NCBI GenBank assembly: GCA_026018925.1
Contig: JAKSZU010000005.1
Span: 87,127,386-87,191,385, forward strand
Reading direction: 5' to 3'
Source: Tupaia tana
Taxonomy: Eukaryota; Chordata; Mammalia; Scandentia; Tupaiidae
DNA length: 64,000 bases
Program-made: the position numbers and the translations under genes
The notes under the pieces: model-generated
Database searches by the model: none
Told to the model about the DNA's origin: nothing
What the model saw: only the letters and a program-made list of their open reading frames with translations
Part shown: positions 24,660 through 36,429 of the stretch, piece by piece
Position numbering within the stretch: the first letter of the stretch is position 1
Layout: each line of letters begins with the position of its first letter

Positions 24660-24846
24660 GGGTCAGCAGGTGGCATGGAGGCTAAGGTGCTGGATTCTGC
24701 ATAGCTGACTACATGGTTCAAGGTGTCATGACCATCCCCCCAAGGAGTGATTTTTCACTTTCTCTCTCTTTTGCTCATTTTCTTTGTCTCTCTCTGGTGA
24801 AGGCACATGCCCTATATCAAAGAAAAAAAAAAAAAGAGAGAGAGAG
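24660..24846 (+). mobile_element. SINE with internal deletion
   Basis: The head 'gggtcagcaggtggcatgga' to B box 'acatggttcaagg' jumps to 'tgaccatccccccaaggagt', losing about 90 bp of body. Tail A14 then (GA)n. Confidence 0.75.
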
Positions 24847-25442
24847 CTAAAGTCATAAATAACTTTTTATACTTTTTTGTTTCAATCTTTGAGAACTCAA
24901 ATCATATATCTGAGATCCAAAATATGCTCTAAATAATGTTAAATAAGATATAGGTACTATGCATAAAATAAATATCTTTTCAAATTTTAATAGTGTTAAC
25001 ATATTCAACAAATGCTAACTGAATATTTTCTCCTTCCTAAGGAATATGCTGTGATCTCTTACCATTAGGAAAATGCTAAAATTGTGAAGTGTTAATAAAC
25101 GCATTGAATAGCATTGATATACTAATTAGCATATTATTTTTTACTTATTCTTAAAATAAATGAACTTTAAAATACCTATATCAACAGCAATTAAAGTTTT
25201 AAAAAAAAAACTAAAAATGTTATTTATGTAAGAATAAGAAAAATAATCTTATTTCACATACAGTAGGTATCTTTACATTTTATTTGTTACATTTGAAAAT
25301 TGACGATGCATTTATATATTGGATTTTTGTAAAATCACGATGAGTTTTTGCATAGAAAACCATAGAAAAATACATCATAACATTCCCAATGACTTAATAA
25401 AAATGAGTATGAAAAAATCTATATTAAAGAAAGAGACTAGGA
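24847..25442. other. AT-rich unannotated sequence
   Basis: Nothing recognised. Confidence 0.5.
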
Positions 25443-25672
25443 AGCAGCAGTTGGTGTAGTGGTTAAATCACTGGACTCCCACGTAGTTGCCTGTGCTTTG
25501 AGTCCTAGACCCGGTGGCTTGACGCTCACACCAAGCACATGTGCATGAGTGCTCAAAATCAGAAGAGGAGATTGAGAGCAGGGATTCTAGCATGACCATC
25601 CTCCCTGCGGGATGATTTCTTGTTTTCTGTCTCTTGCACCCTATAGCAAAAATCTTTCTCAAAAAAAGAATC
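25443..25672 (+). mobile_element. Long-type tRNA-derived SINE
   Basis: 'agcagcagttggtgtagtgg', B box 'gctttgagtcctag' and 'caccctatagcaaaaatctt'. The CT-rich stretch is shortened. Confidence 0.8.
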
Positions 25673-25828
25673 TATATAAAAATATTCTACTTTTGTGATT
25701 AATTTCCAGTAGTAGATAAATGATTGAGACAAAGTGATGATAAATTATAATTATTCACTATTTTAACATAGCATTATCTGTACACATGTAGAACCAAGCT
25801 TAAAATTCAGATTAAATAAACAATTAGG

Positions 25829-26040
25829 CCCAGGCATGGTGGCATAGTGGTAGAACAGTGTTGGGTAGTGTTGCAAGCCGAGAATCACGGTTCTGCTATC
25901 AGGTCTAGTAGTACACAGTGGGTGTGTGCATGCATGCCTGTGATTCGAGCTTGCCAGCAAAGTTTGGAGAAGGGGGTATGATATAAGAGCCTCTTGAGAG
26001 TGCTTGTCGTTCTCTCTCTCACACAAAACAAAGACACGAA
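25829..26040 (+). mobile_element. SINE of a different tRNA-like subfamily
   Basis: 'ggcccaggcatggtggcata' and 'gtggtagaacagtgttgggt' give an A box; the B-box region 'cacggttctgctatc' is degenerate. The body and the end 'cgttctctctctcacacaaa' differ from the main family. Confidence 0.5.
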
Positions 26041-28204
26041 TTTATAAACAGATTATGTAATTACTTAGGTAATTTCAACAATGAGTTATATCAATCTGAA
26101 AATCACAACTTTATTGAAATTTGAGCTGTTATTTAAGAGAAACCATCTACAACTATTTTATATAAAATTAATGTAAATAATGTCAGTGAGGCTAGAGAGA
26201 AAAGACAAAACAAAATAGTTAAAAGTTATTTTTTATTTATTCAAAAGTTAGCATTTTAAATTCTGGACAGCAGCTTTGCCATTTATGAGATTCATCTTGA
26301 TCACTTTGTGTGTCATTCATAGGCATTTCAGGAATTTGTTGCTAATAAAATATTAATATTTAAATATATATTAACACTTTAGCATTAAACGGTATTTTTT
26401 AAAGTTTTTTTAAAAGTATTAATATTTTGTTCTAAAATATATTTCACACACCACTACAAAACACATCTCAGTTGAATTACTTGACTGAATTTTGAGCTTC
26501 CTTCAATAAATGAAACTAAAACAGTCAAATCCTTAGGTTAACGATATCTTAAACTAAAACTTTGTATGCATCTGCTTGATTTCCACTTCAAGGCCTTCTT
26601 GACAGATTTTGCATTAACAGACTAACCTAATAATAACCCTGGACCAATGTGCCTTTGAAATTAATCACAGTACTGCTAAATTCCAGTGACTGAAACTGGC
26701 ACAGCATAACCGCTCTCGAACTGTAGATTTGAAATGAAACAAGGAGCTTTATTTCTAAATTTTGCATGGTATGAGAAAAGGCCTTTTTAAATCACTTTTT
26801 GTTGTAAACTTTCATTGAATTATTACTTTTTGATAAGTTCTTTACATTCACCCTGTTCATATGTGTATTCTGTTTAGGAGGAAAATTTCAGAACCAATAA
26901 CACTGTGCTTCAGCACCAGTTTTCTTAATAAAAACCTAATGTATCACATTACATTCCCAGCACACTCTAATTAAATTCCTTTTCATTTCAGTCTGTCTCA
27001 GAGGGTTAGAGAAGCTCAAGAATATTTAACAAAATTCAACAAAGCAACTACCTGAAGTTGATACATTAACCTTGGCAGTGAACATTACTTTATTCAATCC
27101 ACGTATGCTAGAAACATCATTATACAATGACCTAAAAACGACAGTATTTCACTCTAACTGGAGAGGCTGTAAATGAATAACGATCATTTCTGACTCATTA
27201 TATGTATTATGTATTTTGCCCTGGGAAATTTTAAAGAAAAAAATAAACACAGGCAACAGCAAAGTCTGTCTTACCTAGATGTAAAATCTAAAACAGCATA
27301 TAACAATCCTTTCTCTAACGTAAAGAGGATGGATAGACTTGATAATTGTTAGTGTGAGCATTTACAGAAATATATACTTCATAAATTATAGAATACATAT
27401 TGATTAATTCTATTTCTTTTACGTTGGAGTCTAGGATGGAAACACAAAATTCTAGAGATCATTATTTGACTATTTAGCATTTGCTTGGAATCGATTATGT
27501 TCTTCCCGTTGAAGCACCTCATTCCTCAGGGCAGTGAGGCTAAAGAACAGATCTCTTTCTTTGATCGATTCTGAAGAATCGAGGAGTCCCCATCTTCTAT
27601 AAAAATCACAGCTACATAGTCTTACTGAGACTAAATATTTTGTGGTCATATCTATTTCAGAATTTAATTTTTTTTTTCAGATTTTAGGATGAGACTATTA
27701 TGGATGTATCATACATAATGTATCATCCCAGTTGTATTATCCTCTGTCAAAATTCTTTTTCTTTTGTTTGTTTGGTGAAAGAAAAATATCCATACAAAAT
27801 TGAGTAAATAATGGACACAATTAAACTTGCATCAGGTCTACCCAATCGTGTTTATGTTGAGTCAAATTTTACTGTAAACTGACTTGCAAAATCTTTCAAA
27901 CTCTAAAGCTTTTTTTATTTCGTCACATTCAATTAGGAACTATGGACTTATGTGGCAACTTTTTGATGACCAATTATACTTTCCATTCCAGTGAAAGTGC
28001 ACCTACATTCATATCCCTGACCATAAATTTCATTTGGGTGATACCAGATTCAACACTGAAGAAGTAACTCAACACTGAATGAGTCAGATATTGAATGTAC
28101 AGTGCACAGGTTTGAATGGAATAATTTGAATCTTTATTTGTTTTAAATAATCTTTTTCAGTTCATTTGGTTTGTATTTTGACACCTCTGAAAATTTTTTA
28201 TCTC
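26041..28204. other. Longest repeat-free block in the window
   Basis: 2.16 kb without a SINE, LINE, LTR, MITE or microsatellite that I can see. A small perfect inverted repeat, cgattc-tgaa-gaatcg, lies at 27,566-27,581. No coding frame. Confidence 0.5.
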
Positions 28205-28510
28205 TACTATTTTTTAATTTATTTTATTTTTTTTTCTTATTTTTTACATTTAATCATTTAATATCTTTACAACATTGAAAATAAATTTTCCCAGCATGAA
28301 TATCTTGTATGTAATTCCAGACAAAGAAATTACCATACACATTGTTATCTACAGACAATCTTCCACTTTTTTGGTCCCTTGTATGTTTTGCTTTTTTATT
28401 TACTTTTTGGCAAAGGCTGAAGTGGCTGCCCTAAATACAGTTTGGTATGGTCCAAACTTTCTGTGTCCCCTTACTTCACCAATTTTCAAGAACTAGTTTC
28501 TTTTAAACTT
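28205..28510 (-). mobile_element. L1/HAL1-like 3' end fragment
   Basis: Text from 28,250 ('aatcatttaatatctttaca', 'atcttccacttttttggtcc', 'cttgtatgttttgc') parallels 61,430-61,565 in the HAL1-like element, in the same orientation but much more diverged. Probably an older member of that 3'-end lineage. Confidence 0.5.
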
Positions 28511-29079
28511 CCCATTTGTCTACTTAGCAGTTGATCCTCATCTCTCTCTGCTGCGATGGGTGGCGATAATTTCTTTGCTGCCTGGCTTACCCCTCAACTA
28601 CTTTAGCACAGTTCCATCTATTGGAATAAAAGATGTTGAAAAAAAGAGCAGCAGGGGATAAAGCCATGGATATCCTGGCATCTTTAGCATTAATGGATCT
28701 GAATGTTCGTCTATGAACCATAAGAAGGATTTTGAAAAGTAGAATTACAAAATGCACTCTGCTTCAGAGAAGATAAAATAGTGGGTGTTTGAATGAGTTG
28801 AGAGCTGTATAGTGTTGTAACAAAAATAACAATCTGAACTCTGTTGGCAGAGCTAAGGAAAGACATATGGAGTACATGATCTAAATTCTAGAGATAGGAC
28901 GACAAAGCAAAAACTGGATGCTAGTAGGATTACAAAGGTGAACATTTCTGGTCACATTTACAGTTAGAGTTAGGTAAAGAATTATAAACATGAATTTGGG
29001 AAGCGTCTATCCCAATTCATTAAACAGTGGTCCAGCAAAATCATTCAAGATAGAGTTCTGAAAGGACTGATTAAAAGAT
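28511..29079. other. Unannotated sequence
   Basis: Nothing recognised. Confidence 0.5.
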
Positions 29080-29480
29080 CACAAAAATAAATATTATGAA
29101 AAAATTACCCAGAGATTTCAAAAGCATTTTGTCCAGGGGCCAGCAGATGGCCTGGTGGTTAAGGTACTGGACTCCAACATGGCCTACCACAGTTAAGTCC
29201 TAGACTCAATAGCTTAAAAATCAGGCTGGGAATTTGTGCATGTATGCTCAAAATCCTCAAAGGAGAATGGAGGAGAAAGATTTTGGCATGTCTATGTCCA
29301 CTGTGGGGTGGTGGGATTTCTCACTTTCCTTTTCTCTGTCTCTCTGGTGAGCACACATGCCCAGTGACAAAAACCTTAAAGAAAAAAAAAAAAGAAAGAA
29401 AACAAAAAAAAGCAAAATTTTGCACCAAAAGAAGCTCATACTTTAATTCCATTTTTTATAAAATTTTTGAAACATCTCCA
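29080..29480 (+). mobile_element. Mariner-like MITE interrupted by a SINE
   Basis: The left half is at 29,080-29,135 ('aaatattatgaaaaaattac', 'agagatttcaaaagcattttg') and the right half at 29,405-29,480 ('aaaattttgcaccaaaagaa', 'actttaattccattttttat'). A long-type SINE lies between them, so the MITE is older. Confidence 0.6.
29136..29404 (+). mobile_element. Long-type SINE inside a MITE
   Basis: 'ggggccagcagatggcctgg' to 'acacatgcccagtgacaaaa' with a tail (A)n(GAAA)n. It splits the mariner-like MITE at 29,080-29,480. Confidence 0.8.
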
Positions 29481-30942
29481 TAGAGAAGATACATTAAAAT
29501 ATATTAAAATATGTAACTAACATGACATTTTTGAATGAAGAACATAGATTGCTCATGCCAACAACTGAAATAGAAAAAATAATGATTATGTGGTTTTCTT
29601 TTTCTGAAACCTCATTCTCATTACTTATTATTAGGTTTTCATTATGGGTTATTAGGTTATTAATGAGATACTTTGGATATATACATATATATATATTTTT
29701 TGAGTCTTCTCTGAAGTGCATGTCACTATCATTATACCACTCTGAAATACTATACACATATTAGACAAGTGTAAGTACAAAGTTTGCATCACAGGCAGTT
29801 GGAGTTAAGGCAAATAGTCGTGAAAACATGTAGGCATTATTCCATAGGAATTAATCAAAGAAAAAGTCAGCATTTCACACTGACGAATTGACTGAATGTC
29901 ACAAGAGAAATGTTAAGCCAACAGACATGATCCATCTTTGCTTAAGAAATAAAGTCTCGGATGACACTGCACATATAATTACGTGGTAATGACTCATCAT
30001 TAAGTACATAATAAACAATACTAGCAGTGAGGAGAATTTGATGGATATAGTGGTGGGACAGATGTTCAAGAAAGACAAAACAGACTGAAGATAGGAAAGA
30101 TGTAAAGCAATAAACCCAGCCTTTCCTGTATTTTTATGTATAATACACATATTTATATACTGCATCACTATGAAGATGATAGGATAGAGCAGAGTGTGCA
30201 TGCCCAGAGAAGGTGCTGGTACACTAGTGTGAGTAAGTGGGTATTCTTCTTATTCTGTTTATGTTGTCCCTGGCTTGTGATAGAGGAAGGAGTCTGTCCA
30301 CCTAAAGCATGTTCATAGAACTGCTATTCTAGAATTTGTCTCAATGATGATGTTTCGAGTCCTCGTAGATACATGAATCCTGTCTAATAAATATACAGTT
30401 TAGTCCTAGGCCCACATAACAGTTATAAATGTCTTCACTATGGAGTTACATCTGGGATACTTTTTAAAAAGTGTATGTTAAGCAGTGTGATGAAATGGTT
30501 GGTATCATCTTTCACCTAACAATTGAATAGTCTCATGATTAATTAGTTTCCATCTTTTCTTTAAATATGTGGTTATCAATGTGTGATTGAGAAACTCTAG
30601 AAGTCCTCATTTTACACGTTTTTCCAACTCCACATTTGGGCAGGGTCAAATTTTCTTTGTATATTTGACCCAAAACATTATATAGGAACAGATTTAACAG
30701 GGAAGGACATAAGATCATAAGCGAATGTTGTTATCTTCTGCTAAGCCATTAATTCTAGAGATTCCAAAAATGTAAAATAATGTCACTAATTTTTTTGTTT
30801 GTTTTTAAAAATATAGTTAAATTTTATAAAAGTATGCTATTTTTGTTAACAGGTAGTGAGTTAATTTTTGTTATTTTTAAGCAACTAAATAAATGCTTGT
30901 TTCAAACATTTCTCCATTGTGTGTGTGCATGTGTGTGGTTAT
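29481..30942. other. Unannotated sequence
   Basis: No repeat recognised apart from a short (TA)n at 29,678-29,695. Open frames of up to 100 codons lack any domain or context. Confidence 0.45.
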
Positions 30943-31021
30943 TAGACAGGGTCTCACTGTGTTGTGATTCTTCTGCCTTAACCTCCTGAGTAGCTGGTAC
31001 CTCACCATGCTCAGCTTTGTA
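30943..31021 (-). mobile_element. 7SL RNA-derived SINE fragment (Alu/B1-related monomer)
   Basis: Plus strand 'agacagggtctcactgtgtt', 'gattcttctgccttaacctc' and 'ctgagtagctggtac' is antisense 7SL/Alu-like sequence with about 75 bp missing inside. It is the only 7SL-type copy seen in the window. Its divergence points to an old monomer. Confidence 0.6.
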
Positions 31022-31796
31022 GAGCAAACTGGGAAACTAACCAGACTCTCATTTGGCCTACCACAGCTAGGCCTGTTTCTCCATCTTAACATCTAATTTG
31101 TATGTCTGAAGAGATGCATAAATTCACATAAACAAAAGTGACTCTTGGATCTTCAATAATTTTTAAAAGTGTCAATGACCTTGAAGTCATCTGAGGACTG
31201 CTGCTATAATATCATGGACACCATCACAGAGTAGTGGAATTGCATCATGCAGCTAAATCAGATGTAGATTTCCGGAGACTTCAAAAATGTCTCTCAATGT
31301 GCTTGCTGGGACTGACAGTCTTGAGGTACATCTAAAATGTTTATAACCACTGACTAATAAGATGGAGTCTGTCTCTCTCAATGCAAAATACTTCTACTAC
31401 TGCATCTATGTTCCCCAAATAGTTTGCAATTATTTTGAATTTCAATGTTTTGTTCAACCTGTTCCCTCTGTAATGTTTTGTCTTCTCTGAATTATATAGC
31501 AGATATCACTCATGTATAAGTTTCTTGACCTATATGCCACTCTAAAAACCTTCACTAATGTATCCATTCAAACTTATCTCTCTGTTTGCTAAACACACGA
31601 ATCAATAACTGTTTGCAACCATTTCTGGTCCTGCTACGGGACTCTGTTGAATACTGCATCTCTGCTCTCTCCCACATGCTGTGTGAGTTGCTGAGGATGG
31701 ACTAACCAAACAGAAAATTTACAGGTATCTCGCGAGTAAAAAGAAAAAAATTTAAAACTGCATTTTAATGGGTATATATTTTCTAAAGAATTGTTT
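31022..31796. other. Unannotated sequence
   Basis: Nothing recognised. Confidence 0.45.
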
Positions 31797-31963
31797 ACTT
31801 TTGTTATTATTATTATTTAATTTGCTATAGGACGCATGTGCTCACCAGTGAGACAGAGAAACAAAGGAAGGGAAAGTGAGAAAGTAAACCACCAGGTCCA
31901 GGATTCAAACTGCAGTCATATTAGAGTCCAGTGCCTCAACCACCATGCCACTGGCTGGTCTCC
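31797..31963 (-). mobile_element. Short-type tRNA-derived SINE
   Basis: Antisense with 'gctataggacgcatgtgctc' (the long-type 3' block) joined to 'gaaagtgagaaagtaaacca' and head 'accaccatgccactggctgg'. It therefore mixes a long-type 3' end with a short-type body. Confidence 0.7.
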
Positions 31964-32378
31964 AGTTACATAATATTTATCTAGATGATGGGAGATAATG
32001 TAGATGGGAATGGGATTTTTAGGTAGAATGAAAATTGCAAACCGCCTAACTTTATGGTAAAGTGAATGGAAAAGAGTCTGTTAACATCTTGAAAAACTTT
32101 ACATACTATATTAAAAGTTTTTGACATTAATGTGGGGTTAATTTGCAGTAACCAAAGTGTGTCAGTGAACAACTAATATTGTCATATTTCCCTTTGATCG
32201 TATTTTCCTTTTTATAATTCTGGTGTATATGTGAAATACTAATATTGTCATATTAGTAGAAGTCTAATTTCATTCTATTTTCATGAATAATCTATAAAAA
32301 TATAATGAATGAATTATATTTGACAAAAATATTTATAACTTTGCAAATGTATTTACATTCACTCTAAAGTAGCTCAAG

Positions 32379-32625
32379 GACCAGCTCCATAGCACAGGGC
32401 TAATGTGGCGCTCAAGATCAGCCGGATTCCCACAGAGCAACTGGAGTTCGAATCCCTGGCCCACTTTACCTAAAACACACCAGCATATGCATGTCTGATG
32501 CACTGGAGGACTGAAGGACTGGAGGAAGGGGATTGTGACATGAGCAGACCCTACAAGTGAGGGTGCTTTTTCCTCTCTCATTCTCATACATGTTCCTATG
32601 CATTCTATCATAAAAAAAGGGAGAA
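32379..32625 (+). mobile_element. tRNA-derived SINE of a second lineage
   Basis: 'ggaccagctccatagcacag' and 'ggctaatgtggcgctcaaga' A-box region, clear B box 'ggagttcgaatccctgg'. The body has 'ggactgaaggactggaggaa' and the 3' end 'ttctcatacatgttcctatg'. Head spacing and body differ from the main family. Confidence 0.65.
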
Positions 32626-32869
32626 AATAGCTTGATATCAAATATAATGACAAAATAAGTTAATGAGTGATGATACTGTTAACTTTCTTTGTTTTGCCTG
32701 TTCAATCCAAAATATGAGACAATCTTGAATTTTTCGACTTTCCCTTAAGCTAGTATACGGACACCATTTCAGTGTGTCGAGTTTATTGAGATACTGGAAG
32801 GGTCTTCTTTGCTCACATCACCTGTGATCTCATATTTACAGTGACTGTAATTGTTTTAATTATGTATAC

Positions 32870-34198
32870 ATCCCCTCTGTGCCCTGTGCCCATGGTCTTT
32901 CGGACTCACCCTGCCATTGCCTGCTGCTGTCATCGAGCGGAAGATTAATGGGAGGCTAACTTTCGAGAGACAAATGTAGAAGTTCCAAGATGAACACATA
33001 ATGGCTGATTATATTCAACAGAGGAAGAAAGACGAGTTGTCACTGATTGCAATGATGAAAACTCCTAGTTTCAACAAAATCATGGAAGCAATACATACAA
33101 TATTTTGAAGGAAATTCATGTATTGCCCCATCTGGAAACTGCCAACTTTTCTGCTGTGCCTTTGGCTTCAACTATTATGTTGATTACTCAAGGATTAACT
33201 AGTAAAAGTATCTTTTCAAATCACCTAAAATATGGTTCCATCCTCAAACATATTGTATCTTGGGATACTTTGCGGGAAAGGTTTCTTATGTGAAAACTTG
33301 TCGAGAGAATTCCAAGAATCTGGAAAATTCTCCTCTTGGAGAATTTTTATGATCAGGACAAGCACACTGGGCACTATGCTACAAAGTCCAAGTGCGACTT
33401 CACTGGGAGAAGTCAGTCATCTTTTGAGACATCCCCAGTAGCAGATAACATAGATAAAGAGGTGCTTCCTCACTATGAGCCAATTCTACTCAGTGTTTCT
33501 GTGAGTGAATCTACTCCCACGGATCATGTTGCCCAAGGACCTGATCCTAGCTTTGAAGAAAGTTCTACAAAAAAAAAATTACATATGAGGAATTAAGGAA
33601 TAAGAATAGAGAGTCATATGAAGTAATTATAATGCAAAAGTCTGAGCTCTCAATCAGACCTATACAGAAAAAAGTGACAAAAACAAAAAGAAGTCAAAGG
33701 AAACAAGTATGAAAATACTTAGGATGAGTGAAAAATGCCTTTGGTGGATGTGAAGGAGTTTCAGTATCCAGCCTCATCTCAGTCAAAAATGCCGGCATGC
33801 TTTGAACTCAGCAGCAGTCTTTGTAAACACATTTTGAACTAGAGCGCGATTTGTCCAATGATGTTTTAAATACACAGATTTTACTAGTGTGTAAATGTAA
33901 TCATCTTGAGGAACTTAGAAGAATGATGGTATTACGCTCAGATTGCGTACAGGGTTTGAGATTATTTCATATTACAGGGCAAATGTGTGCTTATACTATC
34001 TAGAGAGATGTGAAGCCCTAGAATCAGCATATGTGAAAATAAACTATATCTGCATGTGAGTTGGGGCTATTGGGGAGTAGGCATAATTCTATGTGTTAAG
34101 CTGTATGTCAAAAAACTTACTGAAAAGCTTTTCCCTTGTATTTGCTGTATTATCTTAATATTAATGGTAAATAATGGGTAAAGAAACATAAAAAAAAT
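32870..34198 (+). pseudogene. OCIAD1: Processed pseudogene of OCIAD1
   Basis: OCIAD1 encodes an OCIA-domain protein of endosomal and mitochondrial membranes. Intronless sequence from the start region (about 32,947) to the stop region (33,729-33,731) translates in pieces that match it: PLASTIMLITQGLTSKSIF near 33,155-33,215, YATKSKCDFTGRSQSSFETS near 33,375-33,435, ADNIDKEVLPHYEPI, and YEELRNKNRESYEV near 33,585-33,630. The penultimate motif has TGG changed to TAG (33,720-33,722), and frameshifts and stops occur elsewhere. About 77 bp at 33,074-33,150 are absent from the usual coding sequence. A residual A run at about 34,190 may be the old poly(A). Outer edges are approximate. Confidence 0.85.
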
Positions 34199-35564
34199 GC
34201 TTATAAATCGACTAATGCAGGTTGTTCTTTTAATTGTCATTAAAACTTTCTTTCATATATCTTGAAGTTCTAATACCTTTAAATAAGAACTGTAAGTAGA
34301 ATAAATATTTCATAAGCTTTATTCATCCACAGTAATGATGAGTAATTTTCTATTCTTTTGTCTGAAACTTTGTTTAATGAGAAATACTGAACTGCACCAT
34401 CAAGGTACATTCATGAGAATGCACTCATTGAATTCCCTTGAAATTGGAAAATGTATGTGTTCACTGGAGCATTTAAAAGGATGCACAGCACAAGCTAATT
34501 TATTAGAGGAAAGTCAAACTAAATCTCAATTAGAGTAAAGGACCACAATTAATCATTTTCTGGAAAGTCCTCAGGGTCAGATGGAATAGACTTTATAAAT
34601 ACTTTACAGTCATACATTTCCACCCCAAATTTAAAGAAAAAAATCTTTGCTCTTTGATTCCATTTCAGTTAATAATGTCAGTTTTAGGTACTTTGCCTCA
34701 TAAAATAAATGTTAACTGTTCAGATCTCTTCCTGATTTCAAGGTCATTGTTTTAATAAGACAATGTCCAATATACCTCATTAATAGTTACATCCCATGTG
34801 AGATTTTATTCCTGGATGCACTGTTTCTCTATTTATGTAACTCGACCCCAGTTGACTCCCCTAAAAGCTAAAGAGTTTTAAAGTGGATCAGAAAAACTAA
34901 TTTCAAATGTTTTATGTGATACTTTATAAATGCCTATCATATCTATATAACTTTGTGTTAACATACTAGATTTAGGTTTGTCCCAAGAACAAATGTGCCT
35001 TATTTGTATCATTTTCTGGTAATTATTGAATAATTCTTCTATGTATTAGCTCTGAATTTTCTGTATCTCACATAATATTTTTAATTGAACAAAACCCCAA
35101 AGGAACTTCAATAAGCATGTGGGAATTATTCCAAAAGAAGTTTTGTTAAGAGACTTGCAATTTTAATCAAATGGCTTTAGGGTGGAGATAAGAGAACAGA
35201 AAGAGAAAAATTATTCAGTTCAAATAATTTCAGTAATTAGGGCAGCAGTAGATAATAGTTTAAGTTAAAGATTAAAAAAGGAAATAAACTTTCCTTTTAG
35301 TTTCCACTGCTAAAAAAGGCAATGAGTTTGAAATATCAGTAAAAAGGATGCTTTAGACTTATTTGTGTACTCTATAATATTAAGTTTATCAAGTGTAAGT
35401 AGATAAAAGTTTTGATACTGCTTTACCTTGGAAGGAAGCAAAATAATGTCATTAAATGTACAGTAGTAGTAAATATATTTGAGATACATGCAAAAATGAT
35501 AAGGGTATAGACTTTTTACATTTGATTTTTGTGTCTTTTTACTATTTTTTTAAAAATATTATAG
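34199..35564. other. AT-rich repeat-poor sequence
   Basis: 1.37 kb between the OCIAD1 pseudogene and the inverted SINE pair, with no recognised repeat. Confidence 0.45.
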
Positions 35565-35820
35565 TGGGACCAGCAAATGGCATAATGGTTACATTGCTGG
35601 ACTCCCACATAGTTGACCATGGCTCAAGTCTCAGACCTGGTGACTTAAACTCACACTGGGTGAGTGTTCTTGAGTGCCCAAATATCCCAAGAGGCAATGG
35701 AGGAGAAGGGATTGCGGTGTGGCCATCTCCCCGGGACGTGATTCCTCATTTTTTTGTATTTCTATCTCTCTGTCTCTCCAGCAAGTACACATGCCCTATA
35801 GCAAAAATCTCTAAAAAAAT
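35565..35820 (+). mobile_element. Long-type SINE, left half of an inverted pair
   Basis: 'gtgggaccagcaaatggcat' to 'tgccctatagcaaaaatctc' and A7. The next SINE begins about 10 bp later on the opposite strand. Confidence 0.85.
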
Positions 35821-35829
35821 TGAAGGTAT

Positions 35830-35980
35830 TTATTATAGCGCAGTTGTGCTGAGATAAAGAGAAAGAGAGAGAGAGAGAGAAAGAGAAAGTGAGAAGCACT
35901 TCTCAGGGGCAATGTCCACACTACAAACCTGTCTCCTTCATTCTCCTCTTGGGATACAAGTACATACAAGTGCCCAGTAT

Positions 35981-36021
<41 letters not shown>

Positions 36022-36105
36022 CTGCCAGTGTATAGAACTCAAATTGCCAGTCAGTCAGTCAATGAGATCCAGCCAACTTAATAACTATGCCACCATCTGG
36101 CACTA
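35830..36105 (-). mobile_element. Long-type SINE, right half of an inverted pair, with an internal T33 tract
   Basis: Antisense: '(ga)n' stretch, 'ccttcattctcctcttggga' body and head 'ccaccatctggcact'. A run of about 33 T at 35,983-36,015 sits inside the element, where the consensus has 'gtgagtttaagcc', so it is not the tail. Confidence 0.7.
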
Positions 36106-36429
36106 CTGAGGTTTCTCTAAAACAATGTAAGTAAGAGTGAAGATCTTGAAGACTGTATTTATTCAAGATTATTTGTTCTTATATACATCTTCAAGAGCTA
36201 TTGCTCACCTTAAAAAAACAAAAGCAACAAACAAACAAAAAACGAAAAAACTTCCATCTCATTACTTAATTAAAAGTGGAAGTAAGTCCTTATCAAAGTG
36301 CATCTTAGTTGAAGAGAAACAGTTTTCCCTTATGTTGCATACAATCAGTTCACTTTTGAATCAATAAGATTAATGCTAGTCTCATTAATACAAAATTTAT
36401 TGTATATTAGCTTAGTAACACAAATAATG

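Noticed and set aside
27566-27581. Inverted repeat cgattc-tgaa-gaatcg as a regulatory operator or heat-shock element
   Set aside because: Six-base arms are expected by chance in 64 kb, and the spacing does not fit a heat-shock element.
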